DNA from: Rallus limicola
Taxonomy: Eukaryota; Chordata; Aves; Gruiformes; Rallidae
Direction: 5' to 3'
DNA: 64,000 bases
NCBI GenBank assembly: GCA_022605955.1
Contig: JAKCOZ010000014.1
Location: 11,042,001-11,106,000, forward strand
Shown here: in pieces, positions 35,346 to 48,200 of the stretch
Layout: each line of letters begins with the position of its first letter
How positions within the stretch are numbered: position 1 is the first letter of the stretch
Position numbers and translations under genes: made by a program
Notes under the pieces: generated by a model
Told to the model about the DNA's origin: nothing
Database searches by the model: none
Seen by the model: the letters and a program-made list of their open reading frames with translations, nothing else

Positions 35346-38300
35346 CTAGGTGTGAAAACCCCAGTCATATATCTCTCCACAACCTAGGTATGAGAACTGT
35401 TCCAAACGTACTATCTGTGAATTCATCTTGGAGAGAAGGGGCGAGTTTTGCCAAGATCATCTCAATTTGAGTGTGTTAGAGTAGGAAAAACTGGCCTTAG
35501 TGTTGTAGGGGTCTGTATTTCTGCTCAGCACTGAGGAAAGATGTGCAGATAGCAGATCAGAAGACATGTGACAGTATACTCGACAGCTACGCTCACTTCA
35601 TTTGCAGACCCTCTGCTTTCTCTGTATGTGAAAAAGTTATTGTCATTTCACGTTCCTTTCTATTCTGACCGCTCACACAGAGTTGGCTGCAGTGTAAAAC
35701 TGACTTCTAGCTCATCTGTGGGCTGCGGTGATTTTGCAGTTTAGCTTTGTGCAATAGAAAACTGCTTCACTGACAGAAGAGCTTTCATGGAAAATAGTGT
35801 AAGAAATGGCCTCAGTAAAACCATTTCATGCAAAAGTCTGCAGTGCCTGTTTTATCCCACTAGAGATAATTTATCATGTTCTATAAGCTGTTGATACTTT
35901 CTGTACTGATACACTTTTCATTACTTATCTACCAGTTCTTTCCTTGATCACTGTCCACCAGAGCATTTAATCAAGTAATTATTTTTACCAAGAGGAACTA
36001 TCTATACATTAAAATCCACCAGGCCATATTTCATCTTCATTTGCATCCCTTAAAACCACTGACTTTAAGAGCAAATTCAGAAAGTACCATGCACAAGTAG
36101 CATGATGTTGCATGAGGCATATACACATGTGCATACACAGACATATTTATATTCATCGATGTGCCATCACAGATACATACAGTGTAACATGGCAGTGCTA
36201 GATTCTCAGATGTATAATTAACATGCCTCACAGATATATAGCTACATTTGGATTCCTGTAGTCATCACTTCTCTGCTCAATAAGGTAATCTTTTTTCATT
36301 GCTGGATATGAGGCCAATCAAATTTCAGAATTAGGAGGGATAAAATTTGCACTCTATTATTTTTTACTTTCTATTAAGTACCCCAGAGAAATTTGATATG
36401 AAGGAGGAAGAAGTTAAACCTGAATTTTAGCAGGTTACAGCATGATTTGTGTGAGGAATTGTCCTCAGTAAAATCCTTGTGGGTTCCTGCTCATTGCTGC
36501 TGGGCATAAAATTTGCCATGACTGTTTATACCTCTATCTTCTGGGCCTCATAACCATTCTAGTCAGGGTAGAAACTTTTTTTACCCCCAATTTTATTGTA
36601 TAACTCAAATCATGCCTAGGTGAAGAATAAAAATGAGCCACAGTTTTACTCAAGGGCCTTGGAGAGGGTCTTACACTGGTTAGAAATCCATTGGAGCCAC
36701 CTGAAAGATGGGCAGATTAGCCCCAGCTGGAGGTCAAGCAGCAGTTCTGGAGACTTCTGAAAGCTTACTCCCCTTATGTGAGGATCAATATCCATGGTTC
36801 CATAGTACATGCTTTACCTCCCATAACCCATCCTCATGCACTCATTTCAAGAATTTTGACGGCTGTCTCCTAGACACATGGTGAGTGCTTTTGTAAGCTT
36901 AAAATATTATCAACTTCTGTATGATGCTATGAATGTTTAGATCTACAACTAAAGACTCCGCTAAGACAAACTATAAAAAGACCATCTTCAGGATAGCTCT
37001 CGTGTGTCAACAGGTCACCAAGGATAGGGAAGACTAAAGGAAAATGCCTTGGTCAATACAAACAAGTAATTAGAACTGTCCCAAACATCCAGTAGGTTAC
37101 TGGGGGTTTGTGTGTGTGTGTTTTGGTTTTTAGGTTGGTTGTTTTTTTTGTGGGTTTTTTATTTTTAATTTTCCCTGGAATAAAAATGCAAGCACACAGT
37201 TAAAATACAATTCCTGATTGAGAAACTTTATAATAAAACTGACAGATATGTTCCTGCTAATAGACTTTTCTTTAGAAATAGTAAAAAGGAGTGTGCTGGG
37301 CCTGGTAGAAGCAGACAAAAACATACTGATAGTTTTTAGTATTTAAAAAAAATACTGATTTTTCATTGGAATCAGGTAATTGTTAATTTAAAAACCCAGA
37401 AAGTTGCAGAAGTTCAGATAAGATTAAAGAAACAACCACAGAAGAGCACAGTTTAGATGCTTTCAGGTAGTATAAATGTATGATTCTGATGAGTATTTTC
37501 AGGGCTTCTTTAGAAGAAAGTTACATGAAGTACTACCTAGCATTATACAAATAAAAGACTTAAGAAACCAGATGTTCTTTGCATATTATGTAACTACTAA
37601 TCTGATTTTCCTGTTGAGAAGCAAATGAACCCGGGTTAGGTACCACTGTTACATATACTACGTGTTACTTCATTTTTCTGCCAAAGTTTATTGCTTTTTT
37701 CTAAAGACTAATTTTAAACTTTTCATAGAATATTTTCTCAAGGAAGGTCAGATCTGAGAGGCTACTAATGGAATAGCCTTTGATCTTTTTTCCTTGACTT
37801 ATGTGTATTCAAGCCTGCAGGAAGATTTTGTGAAATGACAAGCACAAGTGTGACTAACTGAACAAGAAACACCTATTATTTTGAAAGGGGGACACCACTG
37901 GAGGTGCAACAGTTTTTACCTAAAAATAAAAAACTTTAAGAAAGGCAGATGTTAAGATGTTAAGTACTGATAATATGCAGATGTACATATTTTTAAACAT
38001 ATCAGAGATTCCAAATTGTGAGATTATGAGAGTATATTACATGAGTCATCAAAGCATGTACGTTCCAAGGAAGGCATAATTAGTCATTTCTGATGACTGG
38101 CTGAATACTATAAATACCACTTCACTGTCATTCAGGGGTCAGGAACAAATAAATCCTTTCAAGAGGGGCAGTTTGACTACAAAGCTTCTCCTGTACGAAG
38201 CATCCTTATCCAAATAGCATTCTCCATTTTTAATCCTTAAGACCCTTTAAAGTCAGCAAGTTAAATGACCTTCACTCATCAACAACAAAAACATTGCAAC

Positions 38301-39556
38301 CTTTTGAGATGTTGCCCTACTAATGCCAAGATAGGCCTAGAATTAATGCACAGAACGAATATTTCTGTGCCCTGGCTGATGAAGTACTAATTTACCAGAC
38401 TTGAAGCACTCATAATAAAAAAGGATCAAAGGACATTAACATTTATGACACAATATTAATATTTTTTTTGCAAGAGCTGTTGCATTTTCAATTACAAGAA
38501 TTGCACCTACAAGGTGGGAAACAGGTATCCTGATTTTGCAGATGAAATAGGGTTTAAAATATAATTAAAGAGATTAGTTAGAGCCAGAAAAAAAGACTGA
38601 ACCCCTGGAGCTCTTGCCTGGAGGGCACCATTCAGTTCACACTGCCATATAAACAATAAAACTGTGAGGAAGCAGCATACATAAAACCTGTGCTCATCTC
38701 TCATATAGCTGAACGATTAGAAACAAAATGGTTTAGTATGTCATAAGAAAGCACTGACTCACATTTTTCTTACACTGTTTTCACTTACACTTTTGGGATT
38801 TTGGTTTTGGCCTTTTTTTTGTGCCCCATGAGACAAAAAAGGGTATAGCCTCAGTAAGACTTCTGGGTTAAACTTGACCCAAATTGTACTAGGAGGAGGT
38901 TGTGCTGCTAATAATGGAAAAGGTCTCCTGTTCATTATGTCACTATTGAGTAGTTTTCAAAAAAATGTTTGCAAACAATTGTTGTCAGCTTTCAAACGTA
39001 ATTTTATAATACTCTTGTGGCCTTCAAACATGCTACATTTTCATCCTTATCACATTAAATCACATTGCCAATAACGTCTTTGGGACAAATTTGAATTCTT
39101 CAGGCTTGAATTTAATTACATTATGTAAACTAGAAAATATCTTCAGTGTGCTTTGAGGGAATAGCTTATCTTGGCAATTGTTAAATTCTGTTTTGTTTAA
39201 AATATTTGCATTTTGATAACTTCATTCTTCTGCATACAGCATTTATTGATCTTCCTCAGGAATCCATTTTCAAAATAGGGCATTGTATTTGTTTTCTCTA
39301 AACTCAATTGGTGCATATTCTTACACAGTATTTAAGGAAAAAACAGATTAAAAGGGTTTTCGAAGCATCAGTATTTTGTTTTCTAGCAACTACAAGACAG
39401 AAATCCATCTATCTGTATTTTTTTTTTTCTGTGAAAACTGTACTTTAGCGCATATCCCAGAATACAGGAACATTACCTAACTTAAATTTTTTCACAGCAC
39501 AAAGAATTATCTGACGTATCTTTGTATGGAAGAGGGTTTTTTTCCTTTCTTCAGTA
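35346..39556. other. AT-rich noncoding DNA
   Basis: No gene recognised. A G+T tract with a (TG)n core lies at 37101-37170, and a T-run near 39418-39430. Confidence 0.65.
37101..37170 (+). repeat. G+T tract with (TG)n core
   Basis: G5, then a TG dinucleotide run of about five units, then T-runs broken by GG and GGG. Confidence 0.85.
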
Positions 39557-39591
39557 TGACTCATTTACTACCCAATCTGACTCATTTACTA
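39557..39591 (+). promoter_or_regulatory. Paired AP-1 (TGACTCA) sites in a 14-bp direct repeat
   Basis: The 14-mer tgactcatttacta occurs exactly twice, starting at 39557 and 39578. Each copy begins with TGACTCA, the consensus for FOS/JUN (AP-1) and close to MAF/BACH half-sites. The 21-bp spacing is two helical turns, so both sites face the same side of DNA. That geometry suits cooperative binding in an enhancer, but a local duplication by slippage gives the same sequence. Seen: repeat and motif. Inferred: enhancer role. Confidence 0.45.
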
Positions 39592-39803
39592 TATGCTTTG
39601 TTCTTATAGGGTTTTGTTTGGGGTTTTTTGACTGGTTTCTTTTTGAAGCATTTTCTGGAGCTCTCTTTGTCCCTTACATCTCATCATTTCTCTTTCTCCT
39701 TCTGTATCACCCTGCTCCCCACAACCCATATCATTCTGCCTTCTCTCTCACACTCACATTTATGGCAGGGATAACTGCATTTTCAGAGACAATCGAAGGA
39801 GAT

Positions 39804-39820
39804 ATTTATTTATTTATTTA
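39804..39820 (+). repeat. (TTTA)n microsatellite
   Basis: Four tandem TTTA-type units. Confidence 0.85.
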
Positions 39821-40811
39821 AACATATTTATCTCACAGAACATCTAAATGTGGAAGCATTTCACAGTCAATCAAGCCAAGTCTGCCTTCCACCTGCACTT
39901 GAATGAAGCTCTTGAAATGCACGACCACTTCTAATTAGAAGGCTCATGAGCAAATATTAAATAGATTTTCATCATCCATCTAATGAAATAAATACATACG
40001 TATAACAAAGGCATGCAGATTTTCAGATCATTTCTAATTCTTAAAGTTTAGGAAACCAGATCAGTATGTGAACAATCTCACTTCACAGCTTGATGTTAGC
40101 AAATGAGTAAGAAAGTGTTTCCAGCATGCAGTATCCATGGACGACCGTTCTGTAAACATCCAGCGAGTCCAAGCAAAAACACTGCCATGAAAAGTCTTCC
40201 TTAATAACACCACCACTTATCAAGGTTTGGCTCAAAAGTGTATTATTGCAGCTAATAGCATCCTGCTAAAATCTTAGATATTTTTCTAAAGACACTAAAA
40301 CTCCCCTTCAATACCCACGCTACATCCCCCTATCAGATTCACTGGAAGGGTGGACCTCAGATAAACAACAGAAATGAAGGATTATTGCAGTCATAGCATG
40401 GAAATTTTGATCAGCTGGATGTTTCCATGCAGTAAATAGTGTTCAGCTGCACACCACATCTGCTCTGGCACAAACATGTCCAAAAAGGGATATGGGTTTG
40501 GCCAAAAAGGGCACTTTTTACACAATTCTGGATTCTAATACATTTCCAACAGTTGAAGTATAGGCCAGAGAGTTTTGGGAGCTTTCTCTGATGTGGAATA
40601 TACAGATGAGCAAACATACCAGTATGTTTATAAACAGATCTCACTGCAAATATTGACATTCAAGTATTCTATATGCTTTTGGGATTTGAGTTCTTTCATG
40701 AAGTGTTTGATAACTTCAAAGATAATCCCCACTTCCACCATTTTCAGTCAATTTAAAGAAAAACTGGATTAAAAAAATAAAATCGTTTACAAAATGAAAA
40801 TAAACTCAGCA

Positions 40812-40890
40812 TTGTTTTGGGGTGGGTTTTTTGAAGTTTTGTATTTAAGTTTTATTAAAACCTGGATTACGGTTGGGGTTTTTTTTTTTC
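40812..40890 (+). repeat. Imperfect G+T tract
   Basis: T-runs broken by GGGG and GGG, with one short A-containing interruption, ending in T12 followed by C. Confidence 0.75.
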
Positions 40891-41476
40891 TTCTGTATTA
40901 GACCATTTTACAGAAGATATGCAATAGCAACTGGAATAGCTATTATTTGAAAAAGACAGGAGAATTTTACTGTTTGCTGTCCAAATATGTTGTAAAGAAA
41001 CATGGCACAGGCTTACTTTTGGGCAACTGTCCATCTAAGAGCGCTCCTAACAATAAGCAGGGATATGTAATTTTAAGAGTACATAACATGTAAGCACACC
41101 TGAAAGCGTGAAAGAAAGTAGCTCCCACTTTCTTCAGGAATTCGACCACTTAATTTTTGTCAACGGCCAAGTGGCCTCTATAAGCTGAGTAACTCTCTTT
41201 GCACCTAGATAGCTGCCATCTAGATAGCTATTAAATTCTTAGGCTGTGTTGGCTTTGGTCCTTACTTATAACCTGTACAGAGAACCAACTGATCATCATG
41301 TAACATCTAATAATGCATTTCTGTTGAATAGCTCACATATTTGGAAACTAGTCATGGTACTGGGGTACATATTTCCAGCTGCGTCCAGAATCTCTGCATA
41401 TCATAACTTCAGCAAAACATTCTTTTCAAATCTGGATTGGAATCTGAACCCTCTGAAGAACATCTGCTGCCTCTGT

Positions 41477-41524
41477 TGAATCACCTTATGTCAGGTACAA
41501 TAATTCACCATCACTGGTGATTCA
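41477..41524. repeat. Nested inverted repeats
   Basis: The outer arms tgaatcacc (41477-41485) and ggtgattca (41516-41524) are exact reverse complements. An inner pair tcacca/tggtga (41505-41510, 41515-41520) competes for the same right arm. Small and of uncertain meaning. Confidence 0.7.
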
Positions 41525-42111
41525 GGTTGACACGTGGACTGCATTAGCTTCAATTAGGATATGAAAAAACAGGCTTCTGGCAAACTTCTTTGAACTAAAA
41601 GGAAATCCTCCAGAATTCTTTCAAAGCACTGTGATCGTTTAATTTGCCTGAAGTGCACCTTACATGTGAACATAGGACAGGCTACATCTGTGGGTTCATA
41701 AACTCCAGAGAGTACATGAGAACATCAATGAACAGCTAGGTTGGGTGTGCTTCTGAAATGTAGAAGCCTGAATTTCCTGACAAATCATCTCATTTCTCCT
41801 ATGAGTATTGGACCATTTCATGAGAATTAGTCTTCAAGCCAAACTTACACAAACTAGCCCTTCACTTAAGTTTGCTCAAATGCACAAATTAACCCAGCTG
41901 CTAGTTGATATTTTTTTAAACAACCCACGCAAACTATCTCTGTGGAGAAACATTTTTGCCATCCTCTATCAAAAGGAGAACAAAAAACACAGAGATTATT
42001 CATCTTCCCAGTCACTGGATCTATACATTCTGTAAAAAAGAGCAGTTCATTAAACTTTTTTCCAGCAACGAAGAGAGAAATGGCAGGCCTGCTGCCCTTT
42101 TAAGTTTCCAG

Positions 42112-42201
42112 AAGAAAAGGTGAAGCCCACACCATTGCACGATCTCTGCCTCTACTTCACAAGTGCTCTCCAAGGGAGTGGTATTAAAAAAATCCTTTAA
42201 G
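42112..42201 (+). other. Candidate 90-bp cassette with in-frame stop (unproven)
   Basis: An acceptor-like 'ctgcccttttaagtttccag' precedes a 90-bp segment ending at the donor ctttaag|gtatgtgag. One frame is open (starting EKVKPTPLHDLCLYF) until a TAA only a base before the donor; the other two stop earlier. If real, it would behave as a poison or noncoding exon. Chance pairing is equally likely. Confidence 0.13.
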
Positions 42202-45200
42202 GTATGTGAGAAAGAACAGAGTGGAGCATACAGTCAAAAAGGTCTCCAAGAAAGGCTCACATAGATGGCTTTTATCCTGATTGTCTACAAAAACAAAGTT
42301 GACTAATTTGAGATTAATATCATAGCGCACATAACAAGTAGCTAAAAATTGCTGTTGGTTTTGTTAGAACCAGCAAGTTACTTATGCAAAAGGTATGGAA
42401 AGTTTACAGTGATAAGCTGTGCAATATGGATCAAAACATTGTGTACTTGAAAGCAAATAGCGAAAACAATAATTACAAGTCATATCTGTTTAGACATGGA
42501 CACTGCTCTTGTGCAGGATATGGAAAGTCAGCAGAGCAATCCACAGACCTGCCCTGCAGTAGGATCAGACAAAGGGGAGAAAAAAAAAAAAAAAAAAGAC
42601 AAACCATGAAACACTTTTAATATTGTTTGGGAACAGGCAGAGAAGAAAACGATTTATTAAATACAAGCACATATGACAGAGCCTCCAGAGGCCAGATTTA
42701 TAATAATTACTACCTCTACTGGCACCTTCTTGCCTTTTAAACTTTGAAGAAAAGGATGTGGGTGAAGGTCATGCACAAGAAAACATTTGTCATCCTAAAG
42801 GCTCTCCTCCATTTCTATGATAAAATAATTTCTCTTATAATACATTGCAAAGCAATGGACTTCAGTTCTGAAATTATGCTCTGTTAACATGAATCATACT
42901 GGAAAAGTGCACTCTCATTTCCTCTCCTTTCAAGTCAGTAACAATTGTTCCTTCAACTATTTTATTTATGTGAATTTTTGTTTTGTGTTCATGTGAAAAA
43001 AAACAAAACCCCAAACCCTCATGAACCAAATGCCTGAGGACAAGCTAATGAAATGTTGTACAGGAAAACTGAGGAGCCTCTTTCTGTTACGCTTGCTTCC
43101 TACCGCAAGCCACCTAGTAGGATTGAGTCAGGACTGCACTGGCCATTTGCTGATACCAGTATGATATTTTTCTGGCCTCTAGCCTTCTGCCCTGAGAGAA
43201 GGTGTCTCCTAGGGAAAGTATCTCACAAAATATTCCTATATGCTTGGTTTACCACAGATAAATTACACTCAGGTAGGCAAAAGCCACACTTGGTCTAGGA
43301 GGCCAATTTCAGGTTTCCTGTGTTTTCTTCCCATTCCCAATGCAACAGTAAATGCTGATGCTACATCAGATTTTACTGTGCTGTAGGCTGTCCCTGAAGG
43401 AATATCCAATTTAAAATTGGCAGAAACTAAATGATTAATACAGTATTGATCGCAAAGTTTGTGAGTAGAGAGTTGCCAAGCCATTGGTTGCCATACCTTA
43501 TCAACAGTCAGCTCTGACAGATTCATTTGATGCCTCATACACGTAAACCGCCTCATACATTCTTGAACAAGATTTAATATATATTCTCCAGACAGAACAA
43601 GTTACTGAGTTATAAAATATGTGGCCATCATAAGAAATATTTTTCCCTATGCTGGAATTTCTCATGTAAGTCTATAACACTTGTATTCTGCCTACATGAC
43701 TGCACATTGAGAGTTCATTAGCTTTATATGTAATGCTCTTACTTCTGTTCATAAAACCATGCAAGAATTCAACATAAATACAGTTTGTGTGTAAGCCTAA
43801 GCCATCTGTAACCCATCTTGAATTTAAAAATCACCTTTGTATTCCCATGTGATGCTGCTGAGCCAGACTATGCAAAACACTTTAGAGGAGCCTTAGGAAT
43901 GTGTCTCAACCATGTGACAATGATTAAAGAATATAATCCAAACTGGCTGCTGCATTATGAGCCACAGTAATTTCTGGCAACTGTTCTGTTGCTGCTTATA
44001 TACAACCACGATTAGTTTTAAACATGCTTTTTTCAGAGGGAAACAGTAAAACATAAAAAATAAGAAAAAGAAGGATTAGACCAAAATCTTTTTAAATTTT
44101 ACTTCCAACCTAGGAAAGCCCCAGCCAGCTTTAAAGCTTTAACATAAGCAGCAGCATCTTTTGCCCTGCTGAAAGTTAGATCTGGGGACATGGATTTGAA
44201 GGAAATTTTCAAGGCCATTTTCTCTATCTGAGAAGCTAAAGCTCTTCCTGAAATAATTTGATTGACATGCACAGACTGAAAATATAGATTGTAGGCAAGT
44301 CTTACAAAATACATTTTTGCCCCTAGCAGACATTATAGACCTCACTATGGACTTATCAGGATTACCAGACTAATTTAGCTGGCAATCTATATTTTTTTGT
44401 CCAGGTGCTTATCAGTCTGGCATAAGAATATTATCACTTAGTACAGTTGGGGTATTAACAGCTAGCAGCTCTTTAGAGTACATTTTTCTAGTACCACTTT
44501 TTTTAATTATTACAGAAAGACAAAAAGTAGCACTTGTAGCATAAATTTCTCAACTAAGTTGCCTTGGATCAATTTTTCAGAGAAGAGCAATTATTTTCAA
44601 CATTGTTCCTCCAGTTTCTGCTTTTTATCTGACACACTCACAGTGATTAATATAAAGTTTCAAGCAGCAGAGCTAAACCAAAGTTAATAGTGGATTTCTT
44701 AGTGCATAATTCAGACACGTTTAAGCATTTCCTTGTGGAGGCATTAATAATCAACGCTGCTACTGATGTATTTATATTTATCTCTGCTGTCTTATACTAA
44801 TTTCTATACAGCGTGTCATGAGTTTCTTTGGAGAAGAGGAAGAGATTAATTTCAATATGTGAGAAATCCTCACAGTGCAATGCATCTTAGAGCCATATGA
44901 CTCCCAGTACTTGTTGGTGACATTCAGCTGAGTTCTTACAAATTAAGGTAAAAGCCCAAACGTCTGCTTCCTTACTTCATTTTTTTCTGCAAGTCCATTG
45001 CTTTCCATCACCAATGGCACTACACTTATTACATATGTATATGCAGAAATCTACTCACAGATGTGAGAAAATGAAAATTGTCTCCAATGTGAAGGTAACA
45101 CTTTTTGGTCCGACCAACCACTTTTCTTATTCATTAAAATTACTTCACTAACCTTCCACTGGTGCTGCATTAGATCATGAATTGAGTCTGCCCATTAGAC

Positions 45201-48200
45201 ACATTTTAATGCTTTAATGTAAAAGTCTGCACTTCACCAGATGTCTTAAAACCACATGTCCACTTTCAGTCAGTAAATTATCTCAGAAACAGGCTAATCT
45301 CGTACACTAGCGGTGCATCCCTTTAAAATGTCTCCTATTGTGCAACAGTGTTGCTCTCAAACAGTACTGCACTAGCTGCAACAGAATAATAAGGCTATTT
45401 ATATCTTTAGTGCTTGATAACTCATAAAACTAACTTACATCTAAGTAATTTGGGGGGCATTAAAGCTTTTCACTGTCTGCAGAATAAAAGTATGCTAATG
45501 AACTAAACAATTTTTTGTATATATAAATGAACGTTATCTTTCAAACCAGAACCAAATTCCCTAGCTAAATCTCTGAATATAATTTCCTGAGCTTGTGTGA
45601 AGTACTACTTTATGTATGATTATTATTTTAGTAGCTCTGCTAAAAAAGTAAATCTCTTACATTCATTAAAAACTAATAGTTGCCTTTTAAGCACATTAGT
45701 GCAAATATATTTATCCCTATCACAGGGAATCAGGCTATGCTTTGCTGACTTTCATTATCAGAAAATAGTCACATTTGTCTTTTTTTTTTTCCAGATGAAG
45801 TTTTGTTTACTTAGTTTTATTTTAAAAATTAAAGCTAAGAGCAACTGTAAAATGTGAATTCAATTCCATGTACTATTACCCATGAATCTACAACAAGCAA
45901 AGCTTTTAACTGATTTTTGTCTTTATTAATTTTAAAGGGAGAAAAAAAGAAGTGGTTATTCTCAACAAATGCCCACAGGTTACAACTCATACAATGCTTA
46001 AGATTCAACTAACAAGCATTCAGAAAAATTTCTTTCTTGACTAGCTACCTAGTTTAGCAACAGGCCCAAAGCAGGAAAATACCTCAATGCCTCAAAAACA
46101 TCACAAATGGGTTTAACACACCTCTATGAATCAGGGAAATAAAACCCACACTGATCCAAATCTGCTCTCCACTACAGCAGATATTTCCCATATGAACGGA
46201 GAGAAAATACGTAACATATTAATTGCCAAAGGAGTCTACCTACATGAAAAAAGTTAGCTTGAAGGAAAATGTTAATTTGGATATTTTGTTCCAGGGACAG
46301 GAGGTATAGTAAGTCATTGCTTTGACTGCCTGAGCTACACTTGAAGCTTCCAGACATGCAGGAGGAGTTTTCTTTACCTGTTATTACTTATAAAAACTGA
46401 AAGCTGATGATTTTCTCATGTCTATACAGACTTTTCAATTTTATTTTTTTAAAAACTAGATTCTGCTCTGTTACTTAGATTTGAACTATGTGAATGCTGT
46501 GTCTTAGCCCTCACAATTAAAACACATAAGGCGAAGTGAGTAATGGCATCAGAAACTGTCCCTTGGGTTAGAAACATCAGCATTTCATAGGGATGCACGC
46601 AGGTACGCAACTAACAAGAGTCACTAGGTTAAAACATATTTAATACGAAGTTTGGTGCCCGGATTATTCATATCCTGGATGATTTCTATAAAAAACTATG
46701 GGCATGGTAGAAGCTTTAAAATTAAGAGAATGGTTGTACAATCAATACTCTTACTGATTTTAGAAGACTGATAAGAGTCTTGGAAAGCTGACAAGAGGGA
46801 AGCCACTGAAACCAGAGAAATGGGCTAATGAATTACAGCAATGATCTGAAAGAAGTCAGGGAGAAAGAAGAGCCATGCATCCTCTGATCAGCAGCATAAA
46901 CCAGGTTACTAGTGCCAAAAGGGGGGCTCCCATCCCTGATAAAATGATTCTCTACTGTGACTGCTGCTTGGAGCAGCCTGGGACAAGGCGAGTACCCACC
47001 TTACTCAACTGGCTTCAGACTCCCACTGTGAGGTTTAGCATCCCACCATGTGGTGCCTACCAGCTGAATTGCTCCCCCTTGGCCTAAAGCCAAGATTAAC
47101 CTAAACAGTCCTAAGCAATGCAAAGAAAACCATTTCACCTCTGATAAACCCTAAGGATACACCCATTATTTTACTTCACACATTAGAGCTTTCTTTTTTT
47201 CGAATTTGGCAATCAAGCTTGGAAACACCTGCTTTGCCTGAATTCACAGTATATATATTTTTTTTAACCTATAAAACTTGATTAGTGTGAAAAATGAATA
47301 CTGTTCAGCTGACTAATACAAGACAAATTAAATGGGTCCACAGTTTCCTGAGAAACAGAACGCTGTGTACAGACAAAGCCACAAGAGCCTGCAAACAAGC
47401 CTGAAAGTCTCAGGGACTGCAATATGCTTCCTGTCAAGCCATAAGAATTAGTTTGAGGATGGATTCATCAAGCCCTGAGGAAAGTCTCCCCTAACAGGTA
47501 TAGCTCCATCCCTTTGATATCTTGAAAATGAGGTGAACCAGGCATGCCACATAAAAAAACTTCCAAGGAGAGGCCCTGTAACACAGTTACTTTCCTTTCT
47601 TTGCTCAGGATGGAATAGATACAGGATTTGCTACAGTTCCTTCCCAAATATAAACATATTGTATTTCTTGTCCCAGCTAACCTCTCCTTGTGTCGCCTGC
47701 TGCTCTTCCCTAAACTGCACGTTAGAGATAACACACCAGACATGCTGTGCTTTGACTTTACCTCTAGCTTTGATGAGTGTACGAAAAAACCTACAATGAT
47801 TCAAGGTGTGATGAAAGGGACCCGACTTACCCTCTCATTTTCAGGTTTGCTGCTAGTCACTTCGCAGAGGAGAAATTGTTACTTCCAGACAGTGGCACCA
47901 AGAACCTCACTTACAAGCTGACTTTCAAGAGGTCATTTTTTTAATTGTTTTGATTATTTTTTTTTAAATTTCCATCTTCACAAAAGGCCAAAGGGCATTT
48001 AAATTTTGGTGCTGCTCATTATTTGCAGGTCTGGTCATTTGGTTTGTATGAGGACGATTTTGGGGTTTATACATTGAATCAATATGACAGCCACCTGGCC
48101 TGAGCTTCATTTAGGTTCATTTTAGGAATACAGATTTTTAAATGTGCGTTTCTTTAGCATCAGCTGGAGATGGCATTTCCACAGGATACTCAAGCATCCC

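Larger units (their letters stand above)
39592..42111. other. AT-rich noncoding DNA
   Basis: No gene recognised. Contents: a G+T tract at 39608-39642, a (TTTA)n microsatellite at 39804-39820, a G+T tract at 40812-40890 and a direct repeat of ctagatagct at 41205-41229. Confidence 0.65.

Noticed and set aside
40152..40175. miR-30-like 11-mer (tgtaaacatcc)
   Set aside because: The match ends after the seed region and the flanks do not fold into a precursor hairpin, so it is a chance match.
45794..45857. Acceptor after a T-run (ttttttttttccag) followed by an ATG frame
   Set aside because: The frame is about 20 codons and the pyrimidine tract is part of a simple T homopolymer.
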